Shown here: positions 1 through 5,682 of the stretch, piece after piece | Layout of the letters: every line of letters begins with the position of its first letter | Numbering within the stretch: position 1 is the first letter of the stretch | DNA from: Alphaproteobacteria bacterium | Lineage (GTDB): Bacteria; Pseudomonadota; Alphaproteobacteria; Rs-D84; CACZYB01 | Assembly: GCA_016297965.1 (NCBI GenBank) | Contig: JAEDDP010000016.1 | Span: forward strand, 1-9,589 | Direction of reading: 5' to 3' | Length of the DNA stretch: 9,589 nucleotides | Translations under genes and position numbers: made by a program | Notes under the pieces: generated by a model | Database searches by the model: none | Told to the model about the DNA's origin: nothing | Seen by the model: only the letters and a program-made list of their open reading frames with translations

Positions 1-34
1 TTAGATGTATTTATTAAAAAAATAAAAATAATGC

Positions 35-63
35 TTGATTTTTTTTAATTTATGGTGTTTAAT
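35..63 (+). promoter_or_regulatory. Likely sigma-70 promoter of the tRNA-Asp unit
   Basis: A -35 element TTGATT (35-40) is followed after 17 bases by a -10 element TTTAAT (58-63). This predicts a start near 70, about 26 bases before the tRNA. The spacing is ideal and the hexamers match the consensus reasonably (TTGACA and TATAAT). The surroundings are very A+T-rich, so a chance match is possible. Confidence 0.5.
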
Positions 64-68
64 ACTTC

Positions 69-86
69 TATCTTTTTTAAAAGATA
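69..86. repeat. Inverted repeat in the tRNA leader
   Basis: The arms TATCTTTT (69-76) and AAAAGATA (79-86) are perfectly complementary around a two-base centre. The repeat sits at the predicted transcription start, just upstream of the tRNA. It could fold as a weak leader hairpin in the tRNA precursor or be a protein-binding palindrome. No T-run follows it, so it is not a terminator. The arms are mostly A and T, so chance is a real alternative. Confidence 0.35.
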
Positions 87-95
87 CCCAATAGT

Positions 96-173
96 GGGGG
101 TGTAGCTCAGCTGGTTTAGAGCGCTTGCCTGTCACGCAAGAGGTCGAGGGTTCGAGCCCCTTCACTCCCGCCA
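96..173 (+). tRNA. tRNA-Asp (anticodon GTC)
   Basis: A full cloverleaf can be drawn. The acceptor stem pairs GGGGGTG (96-102) with CACTCCC (163-169), with one G-T wobble. The D-arm is AGCTCAGCTGGTTTAGAGC. The anticodon stem CTTGC/GCAAG (124-128/136-140) encloses loop CTGTCAC with anticodon GTC at 131-133. The T-arm contains GGGTTCGAGCCCC. Discriminator G170 is followed by a genome-encoded CCA (171-173). The gene decodes both aspartate codons GAC and GAU. No hairpin terminator follows; only a T-rich stretch lies before the next gene, so the primary transcript probably continues into the deacetylase. Confidence 0.97.
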
Positions 174-206
174 CTATTTCTTTTTTATGGGTTAAGGTTT
201 TTAAAA

Positions 207-1247
207 TTGAAAAAACAATCTGACAATTTATCAATATTAAAGGTCTTGGGAATTACACCACAGGCTGTTTTTATTTTGCTTTTGGGAATACTTGTTTCTG
301 GTATGATGTTGGGATTCCTTGTAAAAAACTCTGGTGATGTGCGAAAAAAGCCTCGTCCTTCAAAATCTGTTGCCTCAAAAAATAAGGTTGTAATTGGTAC
401 CGATACTATTGTGGTAAGGGATGACGGGAAAAAGGATTCTTTACCGGTTAAAAAGGCTGAGGAGCAAGATAAAAGGATTCCCGAACAAAAATCCGATTCG
501 CAAATTTCGGGCAGTAAAAGGAAAAAACAAAATTTTGTGTACGAGGAAAATAAGCTTCCCTTCAAAAAAACTAGTTCGGAACCGGTTGTGGCAATCGTAA
601 TTGATGATATGGGTGTTGATATGCTCCGTACACAAAAAATGTTAAAGGTTCCTGGAATTTACACCGTGTCATTTTTGACCTATGCCCCGAACCTTCAATC
701 ACAAATAAACTTTGCCAAATCTGCGGGAAAGGAGATTATGCTTCATATTCCGATGGAGGCGGTAAATAACATTTATGATTACGGACCGGAGGTTTTATCA
801 ACCAAAAAATCCCGTGCGGAAAACCTAAAAATATTGTCTTCTATGCTTGACCGTGTGTCTGGCTATATTGGGGTAAATAATCATATGGGAAGCAAGTTTA
901 CTTCGGATTTTGCATTGTTTTCCGGTGTGATTGAAACACTTGGCGAACGCGGGCTTATGTTCCTTGATTCCAAAACCACTCCAAAATCTCAGGCGGATAC
1001 CATCGCCGAATATGTGAAACTTCCATACATATCTCGCGATGTTTTCCTTGATGACAGTAATAAGATGGAAGATATTGAAAAAGGCCTTGTAAAGCTTGAA
1101 AAAATTGCCAAAAAGCGTGGCTATGCCGTGGCAATAGGTCATCCACGCGATAATACAATAAATGCCTTGCAATCTTGGGTTTCATCGCTTAAATCAAAGG
1201 GAATTCAAAGCGTTCCATTGTCTTATATCATTGATAATTTTAAATAG
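207..1247 (+). CDS. Membrane-anchored divergent polysaccharide deacetylase (YibQ family)
   Basis: This 346-residue protein belongs to the divergent polysaccharide deacetylase family (DUF610), related to E. coli YibQ. Such proteins are predicted envelope enzymes acting on N-acetylated glycans, and their substrate is not firmly established. Visible parts are a single N-terminal membrane segment at about residues 20-39, a charged low-complexity linker at about 41-125, and the catalytic-type domain from about 126 to the end. Family-like motifs are IDD (132-134), HIPME (180-184), GVNNHMGSK (222-230), FLDSKTT (252-258), RDVFLDD (277-283) and GHPRDNT (311-317). The conserved Asp and His residues would fit metal binding. 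The linker would place the domain in the periplasm. The start is TTG at 207, with TAAGG nine bases upstream; no better in-frame start is visible. The gene begins 33 bases after the tRNA with no promoter between. Confidence 0.88.
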   Translation: MKKQSDNLSILKVLGITPQAVFILLLGILVSGMMLGFLVKNSGDVRKKPRPSKSVASKNKVVIGTDTIVVRDDGKKDSLPVKKAEEQDKRIPEQKSDSQISGSKRKKQNFVYEENKLPFKKTSSEPVVAIVIDDMGVDMLRTQKMLKVPGIYTVSFLTYAPNLQSQINFAKSAGKEIMLHIPMEAVNNIYDYGPEVLSTKKSRAENLKILSSMLDRVSGYIGVNNHMGSKFTSDFALFSGVIETLGERGLMFLDSKTTPKSQADTIAEYVKLPYISRDVFLDDSNKMEDIEKGLVKLEKIAKKRGYAVAIGHPRDNTINALQSWVSSLKSKGIQSVPLSYIIDNFK

Positions 1248-1256
1248 ACAAAATTC

Positions 1257-1285
1257 TTGACAAATAAAATTTTATATAGTATAAC
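1257..1285 (+). promoter_or_regulatory. Near-consensus sigma-70 promoter of the 66-residue gene
   Basis: A perfect -35 TTGACA (1257-1262), a 17-base spacer and a -10 TATAAC (1280-1285) predict a start near 1292, about 26 bases before the next start codon. This is one of the best promoter matches in the window. Confidence 0.75.
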
Positions 1286-1317
1286 AGTCATAAATTAACA
1301 AAATAAAGAGGATAAAA

Positions 1318-1518
1318 ATGAAAGTTAATAATGATTCAAATAAAATAAATGCTGGTGTTGGTGTTAATGAATATAACGCATTGCTTACTTCAAGTGAAGA
1401 TCTTTTTGATAAAAGGGATAGTTTCTTTGATAAAATAAAAAGGACGATTGTCAATAAAAAAGAAGAAAAGTTAAAAAAGAAATTTTCGTATGATTTTTTG
1501 CCAAATTCAGGCAGATAA
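1318..1518 (+). CDS. Small basic protein of unknown function
   Basis: This 66-residue protein is not recognised. The evidence that it is real is its position: a near-consensus promoter lies 33 bases upstream of the start codon, a purine-rich site AGAGGA (1307-1312) is suitably spaced, and an ATG opens the frame. Residues 1-20 are polar and Asn-rich. Residues about 26-56 are highly charged (many Lys, Asp and Glu) and probably helical, with the basic cluster KKEEKLKKK at 47-55. There is no signal peptide or membrane segment, so it is probably cytoplasmic and could bind nucleic acid or a protein partner. That role is only a guess from charge. No terminator directly follows; the next is at 1607-1638. 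A chance frame in A+T-rich DNA is possible, though the promoter and site argue against it. Confidence 0.6.
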   Translation: MKVNNDSNKINAGVGVNEYNALLTSSEDLFDKRDSFFDKIKRTIVNKKEEKLKKKFSYDFLPNSGR

Positions 1519-1530
1519 TGTGATTTTTTC

Positions 1531-1559
1531 TTGCATATTCCGTTATTTAGGTCTATAAT
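1531..1559 (+). promoter_or_regulatory. Near-consensus sigma-70 promoter with no obvious protein gene
   Basis: A -35 TTGCAT (1531-1536), a 17-base spacer and a perfect -10 TATAAT (1554-1559) predict a start near 1566. Downstream there is no start codon with a spaced ribosome binding site before the terminator at 1607-1638. The promoter therefore seems to make a short untranslated RNA. The -10 lies inside a palindrome (1550-1565). Confidence 0.65.
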
Positions 1560-1565
1560 TAGACC
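1550..1565. repeat. 16-base palindrome over the -10 box, possible operator
   Basis: GGTCTA (1550-1555) and TAGACC (1560-1565) are perfect inverted copies separated by TAAT. The palindrome covers the whole -10 element and reaches the predicted transcription start. A dimeric repressor bound here would block RNA polymerase, so an operator is the natural reading. This is inferred from placement only; no known regulator's site was recognised. Confidence 0.45.
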
Positions 1566-1638
1566 ATCCCGATAAAAAGGGGTGAATAATAACAAAAACA
1601 AAAGACAAAAGAGTGATTTTTTTAATCACTCTTTTTTT
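1566..1638 (+). ncRNA. Candidate small RNA of about 73 nt
   Basis: The predicted transcript runs from the start set by the 1531-1559 promoter to the terminator T-run at 1632-1638. Its 5' end could pair as CATCCC (1565-1570) with GGGGTG (1579-1584), with one G-U pair and an eight-base loop; C1565 lies at the uncertain edge of the transcript. An A-rich unpaired middle (about 1585-1606) and the 3' terminator hairpin follow. This layout (hairpin, A-rich single strand, terminator with U-tail) is common in trans-acting small RNAs. The GTG at 1582 overlaps its only possible ribosome binding site, so translation looks unlikely. No known RNA family was recognised. Confidence 0.4.
1607..1638. terminator. 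Bidirectional intrinsic terminator
   Basis: The arms GAGTGATT (1611-1618) and AATCACTC (1624-1631) are perfectly paired around a five-T loop. They are extended by A-T pairs and followed by a T-run to 1638. On the minus strand the same hairpin is followed by TTTTGTCTTTTG. It can therefore also end the transcript of the convergent 1657-1998 gene. Confidence 0.85.
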
Positions 1639-1656
1639 ATTCCTTTTTATCTTAAA

Positions 1657-1998
1657 CTATCTTTTTTTCATACTGTTGAAAACTATTGCGGCCAATGTCA
1701 AATCCAACGCCTTGAAAACCTTCTTTTTCTTTTGTGGTTTAAGTTGTCTGTAAAGATCCTCCTTGGATTTCTTTGGCATTTCAAATATCGTTGGTTCCCG
1801 TAATGCTTCTTCTACAAGCTGGGTTAGAGCATAATTAAGCTGACTACTTGAAACGATTTTTTCAAATTTTATGGAAAGATTTTCCCTATCCAAAGATATT
1901 CCATTACGATCTGGAGTTCTTTGAATTTCGGGCATAATATTCCGTGCATGCTTATCAAACATATCAATAATTTCAGAATTGTATTGAATATTTTTCAT
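1657..1998 (-). CDS. Small basic protein of unknown function
   Basis: This 113-residue protein is not recognised. It has no signal peptide or clear membrane helix. It is mostly predicted-helical and charged, with a basic stretch around KPQKKKKVFK near residues 87-96 and a hydrophobic patch ALDLTLAAIVF near 97-107 before a final MKKR. The chosen start is the ATG at 1998, with GGGA nine bases upstream. An in-frame ATG at 2013 would add five residues, but an AGG directly abuts it with no usable spacing. A promoter match on the same strand (2032-2060) predicts a start near 2025, and a bidirectional terminator lies just past the stop. The gene is divergent from typA and convergent with the small-RNA candidate. 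These complete signals support a real, separately transcribed gene; its function is unknown. Confidence 0.72.
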   Translation of the reverse strand: MKNIQYNSEIIDMFDKHARNIMPEIQRTPDRNGISLDRENLSIKFEKIVSSSQLNYALTQLVEEALREPTIFEMPKKSKEDLYRQLKPQKKKKVFKALDLTLAAIVFNSMKKR

Positions 1999-2031
1999 TA
2001 TAATTATTCCCATCCTATTTCAATATTTTGA

Positions 2032-2060
2032 ATTGTATCACATTTTTTGATGCTAAACAA
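2032..2060 (-). promoter_or_regulatory. Extended -10 promoter of the 113-residue gene
   Basis: Read on the minus strand, TGATACAAT gives an extended -10 (hexamer TACAAT, 2032-2037). A weak -35 TTGTTT (2055-2060) lies 17 bases upstream. The predicted start near 2025 leaves a leader of about 27 bases before the ATG at 1998. Confidence 0.5.
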
Positions 2061-2090
2061 TATCAAAACAGTAAAAACTTTATTTTTTTG

Positions 2091-2119
2091 TTGCAAGTCT
2101 TTATATTTAGGTGTATTTT
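2091..2119 (+). promoter_or_regulatory. Possible promoter of typA
   Basis: A -35-like TTGCAA (2091-2096) and a -10-like TATTTT (2114-2119) are 17 bases apart. The predicted start near 2126 is about 32 bases before the typA ATG. The -10 match is modest, so the exact site is uncertain, but some promoter must lie in this divergent gap. Confidence 0.4.
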
Positions 2120-2157
2120 ACCACAATAATTTAATAAAAAAGAAAGAAGTTTTTATT

Positions 2158-3990
2158 ATGGAAATAAGAAATATAGCAATTATTGCCCATGTTGATCATG
2201 GTAAAACAACACTTGTTGACGCAATGCTTAAACAAAGTGGAACATTCCGCGATAATGAAAAGGTTGCGGAAAGGGTTATGGATTCCGGTGATATTGAACG
2301 TGAACGTGGTATTACCATTCTTGCAAAATGTACCTCATTGGAATACGACAAATACAGAATTAACATCGTTGACACACCGGGGCACGCTGATTTCGGTGGT
2401 GAAGTTGAACGTATTTTAAATATGGTTGATGGTGTTGTTCTTTTGGTTGACAGTTCCGAAGGCCCACTTCCACAAACAAAATTTGTTCTTGGAAAGGCAT
2501 TAAAACTTGGTCTTCGTCCAATTGTTGTTATAAACAAAATTGACCGTAACGATGCTCGTCCTGATGAAGTATTAAACGAAATTTTTGATTTGTTTGATAA
2601 GATGGGGGCAACCGATGAACAACTTGATTTCCCTGTACTTTACGCCGTTGGTCGTGAAGGTTGGGCGGTTAAAAATCTTGAAGATGTTAATCAACCTAAT
2701 AAGGATTTAAAGCCATTGTTTGATTTGATTATCAATCATGTTCCTGCACCAAAGGCTGATGTGAATGCACCATTCCGTATGCTTGCAACAACACTTTCTG
2801 GTGATAACTTCCTTGGCCGTATTTTAACAGGAAAGGTTTTGTCCGGAAAGGTTCGTATGAATATGCCGGTAAAGGCAATTTCCCTTGATGGTCAAACTGT
2901 GGAACAGGCAAAAATTACAAAGATTCTTGCTTTCCGTGGTGTTCAAAAAACTCCGCTTGAAGAAGCAGAGGCAGGAGATATAGTTTCAATCGCTGGCTTT
3001 TCAAAGGCAACTGTTGGTGAAACACTTTGTGATTTAAGTGTTAATGAAGCAATTGAGGCTCAACCTATTGATCCACCAACACTTACAATGACATTTTCTG
3101 TTAACACCTCTCCATTTGCGGGGCAAGATGGCGACAGGGCAAAACTTCAAAGTCGTGTTATTTGGGCAAGACTTCAAAAGGAGGCGGAATCAAACATCGC
3201 GCTTAAAATTGAACGTTCTGAAACCAATGAATCATTTGAAGTTTCTGGTCGTGGTGAATTGCAACTTGGTATTTTGATTGAACAAATGCGTCGTGAAGGG
3301 TTTGAATTTTCTGTATCCCGTCCACGTGTTGTTTTCAAAGATATTGACGGTGTAAAATGTGAACCATTTGAAGAAGTTATTGTTGATGTGGATGAGGAAT
3401 TTTCCGGTGCCGTTGTTGAAAAACTTTCAAAAAGAAAGGGAACAATGACTGATATGCATCCAACCGGTGCAAACAAAGTTCGTATTGTGTTTAAGGTTCC
3501 ATCTCGTGGTATGATTGGATATTTGTCCGAATTCAGAACTGATACTCGCGGAACTGGTGTTCTTAACCGTGTATTCAGTGATTATGAACCTTATGCTGGT
3601 CCAATTGAAAGATACAGAAACGGTGTGCTTGTTTCTATGGAAAATGGAACAACCACTGCATATTCTTTGTTCGCATTGGAACCACGTGGTCAACTTTTCA
3701 TTGGTGCCGGTGTTGAAGTTTATTCCGGTATGATTATCGGTGAACACGCAAAGGATAATGATTTGGAGGTAAACCCAGTAAAGGGAAAGGCCTTAACAAA
3801 CTTACGTGCTTCCGGTCATGATGAAGCGACTGTTCTTGCTCCTCCACGTGTTATGATGCTTGAAGAAATGTTGTCCTATATCGCCGATGATGAACTTTTG
3901 GAGGTAACCCCAAAAAATCTTCGTATGCGTAAAAAGGAACTTGATGCAAGTGTTAGACACAAGCAACTTGGCCGAAAGAAGGAAATGTAA
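2158..3990 (+). CDS. typA: Translational GTPase TypA/BipA
   Basis: TypA (BipA) is a ribosome-binding GTPase of the EF-G/LepA group that helps 50S subunit assembly and growth under cold and other stress. The protein has 610 residues, against 607 in E. coli. G-domain motifs are complete: P-loop AHVDHGKT (10-17), switch I RGIT (50-53), DTPGH (72-76) and NKID (126-129). Domain II follows at about 200-290, then the EF-G-like domains III and V and the BipA-specific C-terminal domain (for example GRGELQLGIL and SRGMIGYLSEFR). The start is ATG at 2158, with a purine-rich site AGAAAGAAG (2141-2149). The frame is open 37 codons further up to a TTG, but that stretch is A+T-rich leader, has no ribosome binding site, and overlaps the likely promoter. 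The gene stands alone between its own promoter and terminator. Confidence 0.97.
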   Translation: MEIRNIAIIAHVDHGKTTLVDAMLKQSGTFRDNEKVAERVMDSGDIERERGITILAKCTSLEYDKYRINIVDTPGHADFGGEVERILNMVDGVVLLVDSSEGPLPQTKFVLGKALKLGLRPIVVINKIDRNDARPDEVLNEIFDLFDKMGATDEQLDFPVLYAVGREGWAVKNLEDVNQPNKDLKPLFDLIINHVPAPKADVNAPFRMLATTLSGDNFLGRILTGKVLSGKVRMNMPVKAISLDGQTVEQAKITKILAFRGVQKTPLEEAEAGDIVSIAGFSKATVGETLCDLSVNEAIEAQPIDPPTLTMTFSVNTSPFAGQDGDRAKLQSRVIWARLQKEAESNIALKIERSETNESFEVSGRGELQLGILIEQMRREGFEFSVSRPRVVFKDIDGVKCEPFEEVIVDVDEEFSGAVVEKLSKRKGTMTDMHPTGANKVRIVFKVPSRGMIGYLSEFRTDTRGTGVLNRVFSDYEPYAGPIERYRNGVLVSMENGTTTAYSLFALEPRGQLFIGAGVEVYSGMIIGEHAKDNDLEVNPVKGKALTNLRASGHDEATVLAPPRVMMLEEMLSYIADDELLEVTPKNLRMRKKELDASVRHKQLGRKKEM

Positions 3991-4016
3991 TCCATTTGTA
4001 TTCGTTTTACAAAATA

Positions 4017-4045
4017 AAGGCTCCATCTTTTGATGGAGTTTTTTT
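4017..4045 (+). terminator. Intrinsic terminator of typA
   Basis: CTCCATC (4021-4027) and GATGGAG (4032-4038) form a perfect seven-pair stem with a TTTT loop, followed by seven Ts (4039-4045). It lies 27 bases after the typA stop and immediately before the next promoter. Confidence 0.93.
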
Positions 4046-4049
4046 GCTT

Positions 4050-4076
4050 TTGTTTATTGCATTTTTATGCTATACT
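4050..4076 (+). promoter_or_regulatory. Extended -10 promoter of the 198-residue gene
   Basis: TGCTATACT (4068-4076) is a good extended -10 with hexamer TATACT. The upstream TTGTTT (4050-4055) is 15 bases away, short for a -35, but extended -10 promoters depend little on it. It starts right after the typA terminator, so the next gene is an independent unit. Confidence 0.6.
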
Positions 4077-4106
4077 GACATACGAACGATAAAACAAGGA
4101 GGTCGT

Positions 4107-4703
4107 ATGAAAAAAAATAAAAAGATACAAAGAAAAAATTTTAATTATAAAAAAATATTACTGATAATATCTTGCATTATCTTATTTGCAACTTTACCGT
4201 TTTTATTTACACAAAGAAAAGGCGATTTTGAAGTGCTTTTTGACAAGAAGTTCATAAAAGATGTTTGCTTTAATTCTATGGGGTTAAGTATTGAAGATTT
4301 TTATTTAAAGAAGGGCGAGGGAGAAACTTCTTATGTTGTTAAGATAAAAAATAATAGAGATTTTCCAGCTTATAATCCAACAATTATGCTTGTTGATGAT
4401 TCGTCAAATGAAGCTCATGAATTTCTTACTTATTTATTTATTCCTCCATACAAAACAGTCACTTATGAACAAAATTATTTGTATCGCGATTTTAAAAGCA
4501 AATTTTTAAATAAAAAATTCTTTCCTTGTTTAACAACATCAAGATTTTATGACACCCCTACTATATTTAATTTTTTCGACAAAGAAGAGGTTGAAAAGTT
4601 AAAGGAAAAAGACGTAGATGCATATAAAGAATATCAACAATGGTTAAAGTCTTTATCACAAGAAGAACGAGATAAATTTTTAAAAAAGTTTGATTTAGAA
4701 TAA
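4107..4703 (+). CDS. Single-pass membrane protein of unknown function
   Basis: This 198-residue protein is not recognised. The first 15 residues are strongly basic, followed by one hydrophobic helix at about 17-34 (signal anchor) and then a mostly soluble part. Positive residues inside and no clear cleavage site suggest an N-in protein with its domain in the periplasm. Residues about 73-121 alternate polar and hydrophobic residues, with the pieces VVKIKNN, PTIMLVDD and PPYKTVTY. This resembles an immunoglobulin-like beta-sandwich (FxLYD-type), but it is only a visual impression. The C-terminus (about 155-198) is a charged helix. The ATG at 4107 follows a perfect AAGGAGGT (4096-4103). The frame is open further upstream, but that stretch contains the terminator and promoter. 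The gene is visibly more A+T-rich than its neighbours, as expected for weakly constrained or acquired genes. Confidence 0.82.
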   Translation: MKKNKKIQRKNFNYKKILLIISCIILFATLPFLFTQRKGDFEVLFDKKFIKDVCFNSMGLSIEDFYLKKGEGETSYVVKIKNNRDFPAYNPTIMLVDDSSNEAHEFLTYLFIPPYKTVTYEQNYLYRDFKSKFLNKKFFPCLTTSRFYDTPTIFNFFDKEEVEKLKEKDVDAYKEYQQWLKSLSQEERDKFLKKFDLE

Positions 4704-4710
4704 ATTATAA

Positions 4711-4742
4711 AAAATCCCTCCAAAAGGAGGGGTTTTGTTTTT
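4711..4742. terminator. Bidirectional terminator between convergent units
   Basis: CCCTCC (4716-4721) and GGAGGG (4726-4731) pair around AAAA. The stem is extended by A-T pairs, with a T-run on each strand (4733-4742 forward; 4709-4714 read in reverse). It ends the 198-residue gene on the plus strand and the ihfB-lapA-accD-accA operon on the minus strand. Confidence 0.92.
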
Positions 4743-5667
4743 ACATTCTCGTCATTTTTGTAAACTTTTCAATGCGCTTTTCTTTTGCTTGCTTTGGTGC
4801 CTTCAAAAGTTTTTTAAGTTCGGCAACAACGGCTTCCTTAACATTTTTTATTGCCTGTTCTTTGTCCCTGTGTGCACCACCCAATGGTTCCTCAATAATC
4901 CTGTCAATAATGCCAAGTTCCAAAAGGTCGTGTGATGTCATCTTCAATGCCTTTGTCGCATCCTTTTTGTGTTCCTGACTTCTCCACAAAATAGAAGCAC
5001 ATCCTTCTGGTGAAATTACTGAATATACGGAATTTTCAAGCATCATTACGGTATTTGCCACGGCAATGGCAATCGCGCCACCGGAACCACCTTCACCAAT
5101 CACAACACAAATACTTGGCACATCAAGGTCAAAACATTTTTGAATTGATGTTGCAATCGCCTGTGCCTGACCCCTTGCTTCGGCATCCGCACCTGGGAAT
5201 GCACCCGCAGTATCAACAAAAGTTATAACCGGAAGATTGAATTTATTGGCAAGCTCCATAAGGCGGATTGCCTTTCTATATCCTTCTGGTTTTGACATAC
5301 CAAAGTTGTGTTTAATTCTTGATTCTGTGTCATTACCTTTTTCTTGACCAATAACCATAACTGGTGTCCCGTCAAGATATCCCATACCGCCAATAATCGC
5401 CTTATCATCGGCAAACATTCTGTCGCCGGCAAGTTCAACAAAATCATCAATCATTGAATTTATATAATCAATCGCATGCGGACGGGAAGGGTGTCTTGCA
5501 ACCTGAACTTTGTCCCACGATGTAAGGTTTGAATATGCCTTTTTAAGCTCTTCTTCCCTTTTTTCTTCAAGCTTTTTTATTTTCTTTTCATTACCATCCG
5601 AACCTTTAAGGTCATCAATTTTGGCATCTAATTCTTTTATATTTTTTTCAAAATCTAAATAAACCAT
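4741..5667 (-). CDS. accA: Acetyl-CoA carboxylase carboxyltransferase subunit alpha
   Basis: AccA pairs with AccD (alpha2beta2) to move the carboxyl group from carboxybiotin to acetyl-CoA, making malonyl-CoA for fatty acid synthesis in the cytoplasm. The protein has 308 residues, against 319 in E. coli. It has the N-terminal helical region typical of AccA (about 1-45), then the crotonase-fold domain. Hallmark stretches are GGMGYLDGTPVMVIGQEKG (93-111), FVDTAGAFPG (150-159), the oxyanion-type glycine loop GEGGSGGA (191-198), and SVISPEGCASILWRS (216-230). The ATG at 5667 has AGGG seven bases upstream. The gene lies 15 bases after accD and is the last of the operon; the terminator begins right at its stop. 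Having accD and accA side by side ensures balanced subunit supply. In many proteobacteria the two genes are apart. Confidence 0.97.
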   Translation of the reverse strand: MVYLDFEKNIKELDAKIDDLKGSDGNEKKIKKLEEKREEELKKAYSNLTSWDKVQVARHPSRPHAIDYINSMIDDFVELAGDRMFADDKAIIGGMGYLDGTPVMVIGQEKGNDTESRIKHNFGMSKPEGYRKAIRLMELANKFNLPVITFVDTAGAFPGADAEARGQAQAIATSIQKCFDLDVPSICVVIGEGGSGGAIAIAVANTVMMLENSVYSVISPEGCASILWRSQEHKKDATKALKMTSHDLLELGIIDRIIEEPLGGAHRDKEQAIKNVKEAVVAELKKLLKAPKQAKEKRIEKFTKMTRM

Positions 5668-5682
5668 TTTTTCACCCTAACT

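Noticed and set aside
1..234. Minus-strand frame of 77 residues covering the tRNA
   Set aside because: It is the antisense shadow of the tRNA-Asp gene and its A+T-rich flanks. Frames of this type are a known annotation artefact over tRNA genes.
1263..1280. Hairpin AATAAAATTTTATA after the deacetylase gene as a terminator
   Set aside because: It has only A-T pairs and no loop, and it lies inside the spacer of a strong promoter, so it is not a convincing terminator.
1582..1803. Plus-strand frame of 73 residues starting at GTG
   Set aside because: The only ribosome-binding-like GGGG overlaps the start codon, the frame runs through a strong terminator, and its second half is antisense to the 1657-1998 gene.
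2047..2157. N-terminal extension of typA from an upstream TTG
   Set aside because: TypA proteins begin at the MEIRNIAIIAH-type sequence, the extension is A+T-rich leader with the likely promoter in it, and it has no ribosome binding site.
3996..4106. N-terminal extension of the 198-residue protein
   Set aside because: This stretch contains the typA terminator and the gene's own promoter, while a perfect ribosome binding site marks the ATG at 4107.
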